Assembly: GCA_030529455.1 (NCBI GenBank) | Contig: JAUMWV010000006.1 | Coordinates: 1 to 54,884 of the forward strand | Direction: 5' to 3' | From: Propionibacteriaceae bacterium | GTDB taxonomy: Bacteria; Actinomycetota; Actinomycetes; Propionibacteriales; Propionibacteriaceae | DNA: 54,884 nucleotides | Part shown: positions 46,592-53,590 of the stretch, one piece after another | Layout: every line of letters starts with the position of its first letter | Position numbering within the stretch: position 1 is the stretch's first letter | Notes under the pieces: generated by a model | What the model was told of the DNA's origin: nothing | Seen by the model: only the letters and a program-made list of their open reading frames with translations | The model's database searches: none | Made by a program: the position numbers and the translations under genes

Positions 46592-46888
46592 CTACACGCA
46601 GTCGACGCAGTAGTCGACTCCGTTTCGGCTCTCCGCGACCTGGCTCCGGTGTTTCACGAGGAAACAGGAGCCACAGGTGAACTCATCGGCCTGCCGGGGT
46701 AGTACCCGGACGGTCAGTTCCTCGTGCGACAGGTCCGCCCCGGGTAACTCGAAAGACTCGGCCGCTTCGACCTCGTCCTCGTCCACCTTCCCCGAGTTCT
46801 TGTCGTGACGACGCGACTTCAACTCCTCAATGGAGTCCTCGCTCATCTCCTCTTCGCTCTTACGAGGAGCGTCGTAGTCGGTAGCCAT
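46592..46888 (-). CDS. DUF4193 zinc-ribbon protein
   Basis: 98 residues, the family length. The start MATDYDAPRK is diagnostic. An acidic middle (EDSIEELKSRRHDKNSGKVDEDE core) is followed by ELPGADLSHEELTVRVLP and a zinc ribbon, CGSC...VDYCVDC, at the C-terminus. Function unknown, highly conserved in actinobacteria, and it neighbours sepH and dut. AAGGGACG precedes the ATG. Confidence 0.9.
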   Translation of the reverse strand: MATDYDAPRKSEEEMSEDSIEELKSRRHDKNSGKVDEDEVEAAESFELPGADLSHEELTVRVLPRQADEFTCGSCFLVKHRSQVAESRNGVDYCVDCV

Positions 46889-46920
46889 CAGCGTCCCTTC
46901 GTCGTGTCCGTTGCCCGCCA

Positions 46921-46948
46921 TTCGTACCACATTTTGCGGTTCATGCAA
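46921..46948 (-). promoter_or_regulatory. Promoter of the DUF4193 gene
   Basis: On the minus strand, -35 TTGCAT (46943-46948), a 16-nt spacer and -10 TACGAA (46921-46926), about 30 bp before the ATG. Confidence 0.4.
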
Positions 46949-46971
46949 GATCAGCCCGAAGACACCAACCG

Positions 46972-46984
46972 CAAGTGACACTTG
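46972..46984. promoter_or_regulatory. 13-bp palindrome between DUF4193 and sepH
   Basis: CAAGTGACACTTG is a perfect palindrome around a central A. It lies upstream of both divergent genes, so it could be a shared operator. AGGTTAGCC is repeated at 46985-46993 and 47016-47024. Confidence 0.35.
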
Positions 46985-47061
46985 AGGTTAGCCACGAGGC
47001 AGCACAATGGAGGGTAGGTTAGCCGCGTGGCGTCCACCTGGACATGATGTTGGAGATGTTG

Positions 47062-48054
47062 ATGGAACCTGCCTTGAGCCCGAAAGAGATCCAAAGCCGG
47101 ATTCGCGCTGGCGAGTCCGTCGCTGCGGTGGCCGCGGCTGCTGGCATGCCCGAGGACAAGATCGAGGTTTTCGCCTCACCAGTGATCGCCGAACGCGAAC
47201 ACATCGCCGGGCTGGCCCGCACCAGTCTCGTGCGCCGCCGCGGCGATGCAGCCTCTCATCGCAACCTATTCACCGTCGTCACCGAGCGGTTGCGCGCCCG
47301 GCGGCTGGACGCCGACGAAATCGTCTGGGACGCCTACCGGCTGCCCGACCGTACCTGGCGGGTCGTCGGTGTGCTGCAGCACGGCGACCTGGTGCGCGAG
47401 GCCTGGTTCACCTACGACGCCCGCGGCAGGTTCTCGGTCACCGCCAACGCCGACGCCCGCTGGCTGATCGGCGAGGAGGCGCCGCGCGGCACGGTTCCGC
47501 CCGGGGACGAGAACACCGTCGACCTCAACGACGAGCTCGCTCTCGTCCGGGCCACCGCCGAGAGCCCGGCTACCCCACCCGAGCCGGACGCCGAACCCGA
47601 GCCTCCGGTGTCGATCCTCAGCAAGATCCGCCGCGCCGGACAGGAGGAGCTGGAGGACCTCGCCGAGGACTACCACCCGGCTGAACTGGCCGAGGTGGAC
47701 GGCATGTACGACATCGTCGGCCCGAAACAAAACCAGATGGATGTCCTCTACGAGATGCTGAGCGGCATCAGCGAGGACTCCGTGCGGATCTACGCCGACC
47801 TGACTCAGCCCGTCGGCGACCCGCCCGAGGAGGGGGCAGTCAGCTCCACGGAACCTGAGCCTGCCCCGGCGCCGTCCGGGACGGCAGAACCAGACCCCGA
47901 GCCGCAACAACCCGCGGACGACGCCCCCGAGGAGGCGGGGCAGGGCGCGCTCATCAAGTCCCCACCCGGCGAGCAGCGTTCCAAGCGGCGCCGCCGCGCC
48001 AGCGTCCCCGCCTGGGACGACATCCTGTTCGGCGGGCCGTCACCGAAGAAATAG
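47062..48054 (+). CDS. sepH: SepH-like septation protein with shortened N-terminus
   Basis: 330 residues. SepH stimulates FtsZ assembly in streptomycetes and mycobacteria. The retained part of DUF3071 is EPALSPKEIQSRIRAGESVAAVAAAAG (core), the helix-turn-helix-like segment that contacts FtsZ, followed by VIAEREHIAGLARTS and the C-terminal motif PAWDDILFG. Acidic Pro/Glu-rich linkers lie between. Streptomyces SepH has about 60 more residues before this block; here the frame is closed upstream by a TAG at 47020-47022. The ATG at 47062 has GGAG 7 nt upstream and is better than the one at 47044. Confidence 0.82.
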   Translation: MEPALSPKEIQSRIRAGESVAAVAAAAGMPEDKIEVFASPVIAEREHIAGLARTSLVRRRGDAASHRNLFTVVTERLRARRLDADEIVWDAYRLPDRTWRVVGVLQHGDLVREAWFTYDARGRFSVTANADARWLIGEEAPRGTVPPGDENTVDLNDELALVRATAESPATPPEPDAEPEPPVSILSKIRRAGQEELEDLAEDYHPAELAEVDGMYDIVGPKQNQMDVLYEMLSGISEDSVRIYADLTQPVGDPPEEGAVSSTEPEPAPAPSGTAEPDPEPQQPADDAPEEAGQGALIKSPPGEQRSKRRRRASVPAWDDILFGGPSPKK

Positions 48055-48058
48055 CGGC

Positions 48059-48871
48059 TCAGCCGCGTTCCACCGGGCGAGACTGGTCCGAGATCCAGTC
48101 GGAATACGATCCGAGATAGACCCTCGGGATGGGCAGGCCCGCGTGCGCGGCCGCCAGCGCGACCTGAGCGGCGGTGATCCCGGACCCGCAGCTCAGGATG
48201 TCCTCGGCGCTCAGCTCACCCAGCTGGGCCGCGATCTCTGCCGGTGAGCGGAAACCGCCACGGCTGGTCAGCAACGATGCCGCTGGCACGTTCTCGGCGC
48301 CGGGAATGCGCCCGGCGACCAGGTCCAGCGGCTCGACCTCGCCCGAGTAGCGTTCGGGGGCGCGCACGTCGATGAGCCGGACTCCTGCCCCGCGGGAGGC
48401 GACCCCGTCGGCGTCCACGGTCCTCAGCTGCCCGGGACTCAGCACCGCATCGCCCGGAGTCACCTCCGGTGCGTCCACGGTGACCGGCAGACCCTGATCC
48501 ACCCAGGCCTGGAAGCCGCCGTCGAGCACCCGGACCTGGAGCCCCGCGTCGGTGAGCAGCCACCAGGCCCGGCCCGCCGCCAGTGAGGTTGACTGGTCGT
48601 AGGCCACTATCGTGCGGCCGTCCCGCACCCCCCACGAGCGGGCGGCGCGCTCCAGGGCCTCCGCGTCCGGACGGGGATGGCGCCCTCCCACCCGGTCGGG
48701 ACGCGGGGGCGCGGCCAGTTCGGCGTCCAGGTCGACGAACACCGCGCCGGGGAGGTGCCCCTGCGCGTACTCGGCCCGGCCCCGCTCCGGGTCGCCGAGG
48801 TAGTAACGCACGTCTAAGATCGTGAACTCATCGAGCCGGGCGGCCAGTTCAGCGGCGGTGATCAGCACCAT
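48059..48871 (-). CDS. Tandem-rhodanese sulfurtransferase, 3-mercaptopyruvate type
   Basis: 270 residues in two rhodanese domains. The N-terminal one is inactive-looking (ILDVRYYLGDPERGRAEYAQGHLPGA core). The C-terminal one has LIDVRAPERYSGEVEP and the catalytic Cys228 in CGSGITA; the CGSG loop is typical of 3-mercaptopyruvate rather than thiosulfate sulfurtransferases. It transfers sulfane sulfur to thiol or cyanide acceptors. AGAGGA precedes the ATG. Convergent with sepH, 4 bp apart. Confidence 0.9.
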   Translation of the reverse strand: MVLITAAELAARLDEFTILDVRYYLGDPERGRAEYAQGHLPGAVFVDLDAELAAPPRPDRVGGRHPRPDAEALERAARSWGVRDGRTIVAYDQSTSLAAGRAWWLLTDAGLQVRVLDGGFQAWVDQGLPVTVDAPEVTPGDAVLSPGQLRTVDADGVASRGAGVRLIDVRAPERYSGEVEPLDLVAGRIPGAENVPAASLLTSRGGFRSPAEIAAQLGELSAEDILSCGSGITAAQVALAAAHAGLPIPRVYLGSYSDWISDQSRPVERG

Positions 48872-48885
48872 ATTCGTCGTTCCTC

Positions 48886-49530
48886 TCAGGAGAAGGGCAG
48901 CGGGTCGGGATAGAGGATCGCCATGGCGCGCTCGCGGGGCATGCCACGGCGATGATGGGAGCGGCACAGCACCTCGTAACGCACGACGGACTCGTCGGCG
49001 GACTCGGTGTCGCCGACCACCACCTGCGACCCTTCGGTGGCCATGACGCCGTTGACGATCCGCGCGTTGTGGGTGCCCCGGGCACCGCACCAGCACAGCT
49101 GGGCGACCTGGAGGGATTCCATCCGGTCGGCCAGTTCCACCAGCCGCTTGGAACCCGGGAACAGCTGGGTGCGGAAGTCGGACAGGATGCCGAAAGCGAA
49201 CACGTCCAGCTGGAGTTCGTCGACGATCCGGGCAAGCTGCTCGATCTGCTCCGGGGAGTAGAACTGTGCCTCGTCGCAGATGAGATAGTCGATCCTCCGG
49301 TTCTGGGTCAGCTCGGTCACCACGTAACGCCAGAAGTCGAACCCGGGGACGACCTCGATCGCGTCCCGGCTCAACCCGATCCGCGACGAAATGACCGCCT
49401 GACCGGCCCGGTCCTGGCAGGTGAACAGCCGCCCCACCCGGTCGTGGCTCGACTGGGTGTAGTCGACCTGGAGCGCCAGCGTCGACTTCCCGCAATCCAT
49501 GGGGCCGGTGAAGAAAGTCAGCTCAGGCAT
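48886..49530 (-). CDS. tdk: Thymidine kinase (type II)
   Basis: Phosphorylates thymidine for salvage. 214 residues: Walker A GPMDCGKST (9-17), the lasso/lid and the DEAQFYSPEQIEQL block, and zinc Cys in LCWCGARGTHNAR and a later Cys in the YEVLCRSHH segment. The ATG lies inside the end of the GT4 gene in an 8-nt ATGCCTGA overlap, so translation is coupled. A dut gene lies 3 kb away. Confidence 0.94.
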   Translation of the reverse strand: MPELTFFTGPMDCGKSTLALQVDYTQSSHDRVGRLFTCQDRAGQAVISSRIGLSRDAIEVVPGFDFWRYVVTELTQNRRIDYLICDEAQFYSPEQIEQLARIVDELQLDVFAFGILSDFRTQLFPGSKRLVELADRMESLQVAQLCWCGARGTHNARIVNGVMATEGSQVVVGDTESADESVVRYEVLCRSHHRRGMPRERAMAILYPDPLPFS

Positions 49531-50779
49531 GGGGATGCCTCCCCCTGATCGTGTTGCGGTACACCTCGAGGTAGCGCCTCACGGTCGCCTCCGGCGACAC
49601 CTGATCGATGAGTTTGCTGGTATTCGCCGCGTACCGTGCCCTGCGCTGCGGGTCGGCGAACAGCCTCATCCCGTCGGCGAGCCCCTCGGTATCGGGGGTG
49701 GTCAGCAGGCTGCTCTCGGGGGTCAGGCCCGTGCTCAGCCGGTCGTCGCAGTAGATGACCGGCAACCCCGCCGCGACGGCCTCGCTGATCACCAGACCCT
49801 GGGAGTCGAACCGGTAGGAGCTGAGCACCAGCGCGTCGGCGTTGACGAGTTCGTAGGCGATCGCGTCTAGGCTGCGCAGGTGCCACCGGAAGTCGATGTT
49901 GGGCGCATCCCCCGCGAGCCTGCGCAACACATCGCGCTGGTCCCCATCGCCGACGAGCACCAGCTCCGAATCCGGGATGGCGGCGGAGCGGAAGGCTTTG
50001 ATCAGCACATCGAGGCGTTTCTCCTTGGCGAGGCGGCCGATGCTGAGAAACCTCACCTTGCCGTCGTCGCGCTCGCGCTTCGTCCGGGCGATGGCCTCTC
50101 TGATTCCCCGGTTGTACCCGGTCGGGACCACGTAGCCGGTCAGTTCCCCGTCGGTGGCCTCTCGGATGAGGTCGTACATGAACTGTGACGGCACGGTGAA
50201 GGCGTCGACCAGGGAGGCGATCCTAGAGAACGACCGCCAGTCCATCCGCGCCGTGAGGTGGGACAGCTCGTCCGTGCGCCCCGGCATCCGGGCCCGCGAG
50301 CCGCTGGACCGCTTGGCGGCCGCCTTGAGCACGCGCGTGATGAGCAGTTCATAGCTCAGCGTCCCGAACAGGCTGGCCACCGGCAGCGTGTCGTGGGTGC
50401 CCGCGATGTTGGCGTGGAAGGTGTGCACGTGCGGGACGCCCTGCAACCGGGCGATCCGGGCCGACAGCACCAGCGCACCGCGGTCGGTTTGGGAATGGAC
50501 GATGTCCCAGCGTCCCCGCTGGCTAATCAGCTTCGCCCGGTACTCGTTGCAGTGCAGCACCGACAGGTGCGCCGGGGTGCCCTCCAGGTAGACGGTCGGG
50601 CATTCGATCACCGGCACCCAGCGCGGCTTTTCCAGGTGCCGGTCCGGGGCGATCAGGGTCACGTCGTGGCCGAGCGCGGTCAGCTCCTCGAGCTGGGTCT
50701 GCACCGAGCGGCCGATGCCGCCGGAAGACGGGAAGAAGTCGTCCAAGACGATCGCGATCGCTAGCTTGTCGCCATTCAT
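49523..50779 (-). CDS. GT4-family glycosyltransferase
   Basis: 418 residues with the GT-B fold. The N-terminal domain has FFPSSGGIGRSVQTQLEELTALGHDVTL (core) and the HSQTDRGAL strand. The C-terminal nucleotide-sugar domain has FLSIGRLAKEKRLDVLIKAF and the retaining-GT motif SSYRFDSQGLVISEAVAAGLPVI, where Glu of E-x7-E is seen as QGLVISE. It resembles the lipid glycosyltransferases that make glycolipids or phosphatidylinositol mannosides; the acceptor is not identifiable. ATG overlaps the phosphodiesterase stop (ATGA). Confidence 0.87.
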   Translation of the reverse strand: MNGDKLAIAIVLDDFFPSSGGIGRSVQTQLEELTALGHDVTLIAPDRHLEKPRWVPVIECPTVYLEGTPAHLSVLHCNEYRAKLISQRGRWDIVHSQTDRGALVLSARIARLQGVPHVHTFHANIAGTHDTLPVASLFGTLSYELLITRVLKAAAKRSSGSRARMPGRTDELSHLTARMDWRSFSRIASLVDAFTVPSQFMYDLIREATDGELTGYVVPTGYNRGIREAIARTKRERDDGKVRFLSIGRLAKEKRLDVLIKAFRSAAIPDSELVLVGDGDQRDVLRRLAGDAPNIDFRWHLRSLDAIAYELVNADALVLSSYRFDSQGLVISEAVAAGLPVIYCDDRLSTGLTPESSLLTTPDTEGLADGMRLFADPQRRARYAANTSKLIDQVSPEATVRRYLEVYRNTIRGRHPHA

Positions 50780-51882
50780 CGCGGACCATCAATCAGCAGG
50801 GGGACGCACATCTCGTCTGGGGTCAGCGACCCGTGAACGCCGCGCAGCCCCATCTCGACCGGGTGAGTCCGCGACATCAGCACCCACTGATCCCGCATGG
50901 CCACCATGACATCGCCGAGCCGCTCCCCCACGCCGGGAGCCAGCGGGCCGAACCACCCGGAGGCGAGGGCGTCCTCCCGCGTCGCCACCCAGGCCCGGTC
51001 GCCGAGAACCTCCCGCCACCGGGCGGCCAGTTCTGCTGGCCTGGCGCAGTACACGTGGCGGAACCTCGCCTCTCCGGCCAGCAGGTCGTAGCCGCCCAGC
51101 TCGGGGATGTCCTCGACGATCAGGTACTGGTTATCGTCCACGTTGACCATGCCGTGGTCGCCGGTGACGATGAGACACACGTCGCGGGGGCACGCCGCGC
51201 GGATACTCTCGGCGAGTTCGTCCACCCAGGCCAGGGCATTCAGCCAGCGCCACGACCCGACGCCGTGCCCGTGGCCGGTGTGGTCGAGCACCCGTTCGTA
51301 GACGTAGACCACCTGGCTGGCCTCGGCCGCCGCGCGCACCGCGTCGATCCGTTCGTCCAGGTCACACTCGTCCGCGATGCCAGAGAAGCGTGCCCCGGTC
51401 ATACCAGCCCGGGTGAGCGCGGTGTCGTGGAACCTGGCGGGAGCCACGCAGCAGGCCCGGCCGAACTCGCCGTAGAGCGGCTCGAAGGGCTGGAAGGAGG
51501 CGACGTCGTCGGGGCCGTTCTCCCAGCTCAGGGCGTTCATGGCCAGCCCGTTTCCGGGGTTTCGGAAGCGGTAGCCGACCAGGCCGTGCTCTCCCGGAGC
51601 GCGCCCGGTGCCCAGGCTGGTCAGCGAGGTGGCGGTGGTGGAGGGCACCCCGCAGGTGAGCGGCTCGTGGCCCCCCAGCAGGCCGCCGAGATAGGCGGTG
51701 CTGTCCCCATAGCTCCGCAGCTGGTGATAGCCGAGGCCATCCACGAGCAGCACGACGTAGCCGCGGGCCGGTGGCAGGCCGAGCCGGTCGGTCCGCCCCG
51801 CCAGACCGCAGCGGGCCCCGATGGCGGGCAGCAGCGAGGTCAGGCAGCGCCCGGCGTAGTCGGGCAGGACCGGCGAGCTCAT
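50776..51882 (-). CDS. Alkaline-phosphatase-superfamily phosphodiesterase (NPP-like)
   Basis: 368 residues. The metal site is formed by LLVDGLGYHQLRS (first Asp), the nucleophile Thr in CGVPSTTATSLTSLGTG, HTGHGHGVGS (Asp and His) and the TGDHGMVNV pair, with a final His in MGLRGVHGSLTPDEM. Nucleotide pyrophosphatase/phosphodiesterase or phosphoglycerol transferase activity is inferred; no signal peptide is seen. Start ATG 51882 overlaps the DUF5998 stop (ATGA). Confidence 0.88.
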   Translation of the reverse strand: MSSPVLPDYAGRCLTSLLPAIGARCGLAGRTDRLGLPPARGYVVLLVDGLGYHQLRSYGDSTAYLGGLLGGHEPLTCGVPSTTATSLTSLGTGRAPGEHGLVGYRFRNPGNGLAMNALSWENGPDDVASFQPFEPLYGEFGRACCVAPARFHDTALTRAGMTGARFSGIADECDLDERIDAVRAAAEASQVVYVYERVLDHTGHGHGVGSWRWLNALAWVDELAESIRAACPRDVCLIVTGDHGMVNVDDNQYLIVEDIPELGGYDLLAGEARFRHVYCARPAELAARWREVLGDRAWVATREDALASGWFGPLAPGVGERLGDVMVAMRDQWVLMSRTHPVEMGLRGVHGSLTPDEMCVPLLIDGPR

Positions 51883-52481
51883 GACGGCGCGCAGGTCAGC
51901 TTCTGGAGCAGCGCGGCGAAGTCCACCAGCGCCTGGGAGCTCGCCGCACCGTCGGCGGCCTGGCTCATCCGCAGCGTGAAGTCGTCGGCCGTCTGCGTCC
52001 CAGTGAAGCCGTGGTCGGCGACGCACTCGGGGTCGGCGCACCCGGCAGGCTCCAGGTCCAGTCGCCGGATCGAACCCCAGCCCAGCGTCAGCCAGGTCTC
52101 GAACAGCACGGCCTCGCCCTGAGCGAAGCGTTCGGGACGCTGCAGCACCCTCGTCAGCACCACCGAGTAGATCCGTTCCAGCGCCACCGACTCCACGGAC
52201 GAGATCGCCTGCATGCCTCCGGGCGAGGGCTGCTCGTCGGTGTGCCCGAGCAACAGCCGGGTCGGCGTCACCGCCAGCACCGTGAGATGGCGGTGGATGT
52301 CGTTGCCGGTGAACGTCGCCTCGTGATGGATCAGGTGGCCGAGCAGGGGCTGGCCACCGAGCGCGAGTTCGATGGAATCCAGCACCAGCTCCGGGTAGAA
52401 GCCGCACTGTTCGATCTCAGTCGCGAGGGCGAGCCGCCTCGCCTTCTCCTCACACGCGGTCACATGTCGATCAGAGTGCAC
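51879..52481 (-). CDS. DUF5998 family protein
   Basis: 200 residues, actinobacterial DUF5998, function unknown. Recognisable are the EIEQCGFYPELVLDSIELALGG start (core), HHEATFTGNDIHRHLTVLAVTPTRLL, a GWGSIRRLDLEP strand and an ADPECVADHGFTGT loop with two Cys or His that could bind metal. First gene of a four-gene coupled run with the phosphodiesterase, GT4 and tdk. The GTG has AAGGA about 9 nt upstream. Confidence 0.8.
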   Translation of the reverse strand: MHSDRHVTACEEKARRLALATEIEQCGFYPELVLDSIELALGGQPLLGHLIHHEATFTGNDIHRHLTVLAVTPTRLLLGHTDEQPSPGGMQAISSVESVALERIYSVVLTRVLQRPERFAQGEAVLFETWLTLGWGSIRRLDLEPAGCADPECVADHGFTGTQTADDFTLRMSQAADGAASSQALVDFAALLQKLTCAPS

Positions 52482-52530
52482 CCAGCCATCCTTCCATGCC
52501 GGGCCGAAGCGCGCACCCCACAGCGCCCAC

Positions 52531-52536
52531 TAGAGT
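52531..52536 (+). promoter_or_regulatory. -10 box TAGAGT before the App1-like gene
   Basis: TAGAGT lies 8 nt before the ATG at 52545 (in-frame GTG at 52539 is too close). A leader of one or two bases would result. Confidence 0.35.
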
Positions 52537-52544
52537 CAGTGCAC

Positions 52545-53570
52545 ATGAGGACCCGCCCCTTCTTTGCCGCCCGCGCCGAAGACCGCTGGAACCAGTTCCG
52601 CGGCTCGCTGCTGCGTCGCTGGGATTGGGTGGCATCCGTCATTCCCTTCACCGGGTACGGCACCGACCAGCAGCTGCGGGTACTGGCCCGGGTGGTTCTG
52701 CGGCCGAAGGGGCAGCCGCCGCTGCTGACCGCCGCCGAGGCTTTCCTGCACCGGCGGGGGTGGCGCAATTTCATGGCCGTCCCGGTGGTGCGCGAGCCGG
52801 TCCGGCTGAGCGTGGGCGACGAGCACCTGGACCTGGTCACCGACCGGGGCGGCTACATCGACATCAGGATCAAGAACCCGGGCCTGCAACCCGGGTGGCG
52901 CACGGTGAGCCTCGTCACGGCAGAACGCGAACCCGTCGAGGCCCCGCTGCTGGTGGTGCCGTCCGAGGTGACCTTCGGCATCGTCAGCGACATCGACGAC
53001 ACCATCATCTCCACGCTGCTGCCGCGTCCCTTCATCGCGGCGTGGAACTCCTTCGTCCTCACCGAACAGGCCCGCCAACCGGTCATCGGGATGGCGCGGC
53101 TCTACCAGAAGCTGCTCGACGAGCACCCCGGCTCCCCGCTCATCTTCGTCTCGACCGGCTCGTGGAACACCCACCCGTTCCTCACCAGGTTCATGACCCG
53201 CTACGGGTTTCCGCCCGGGCCCATGCTGCTCACCGACTGGGGACCGACCAACACCGGCTGGTTCCGGTCGGGGGCCGAACACAAGCGCCGGGCGCTGCGC
53301 GAACTCGCGAGGGACTTCCCGAACATCCGCTGGCTGCTCATCGGCGACGACGGGCAGCACGACCCGGCGCTGTACGCCGAGTTCGCCTCGCTGCAGCCCG
53401 AACACGTCCGCGCCCGCGCGATCCGCCAGCTCACCTTCACCGAATCCTTCCTCGCCCACGGCCTCGGCGACCTCACCCAGCGGGAACAGGAGTGGACGCC
53501 CGACACCGCGCCGGAGGTGCGCGGCGCCGACGGAGACGAATTGGGCGCTAAACTGCGTGCGATTCTGTAG
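52545..53570 (+). CDS. App1-family (DUF2183) phosphatidate-phosphatase-like protein
   Basis: 341 residues. The HAD-like DUF2183 domain has the catalytic DIDDTI motif (about 148-153), then IFVSTGSWNTHPFLTRF and LLTDWGPT and LLIGDDGQHDPALYAEF, matching App1-type phosphatases of yeast and bacteria that act on phosphatidate. An N-terminal region (to about 140) is a beta-rich domain. No membrane helix is seen. It precedes the parC gene by 20 bp, probably one transcript. Confidence 0.85.
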   Translation: MRTRPFFAARAEDRWNQFRGSLLRRWDWVASVIPFTGYGTDQQLRVLARVVLRPKGQPPLLTAAEAFLHRRGWRNFMAVPVVREPVRLSVGDEHLDLVTDRGGYIDIRIKNPGLQPGWRTVSLVTAEREPVEAPLLVVPSEVTFGIVSDIDDTIISTLLPRPFIAAWNSFVLTEQARQPVIGMARLYQKLLDEHPGSPLIFVSTGSWNTHPFLTRFMTRYGFPPGPMLLTDWGPTNTGWFRSGAEHKRRALRELARDFPNIRWLLIGDDGQHDPALYAEFASLQPEHVRARAIRQLTFTESFLAHGLGDLTQREQEWTPDTAPEVRGADGDELGAKLRAIL

Positions 53571-53590
53571 CCCACCCAGGAGCCGCCGCG

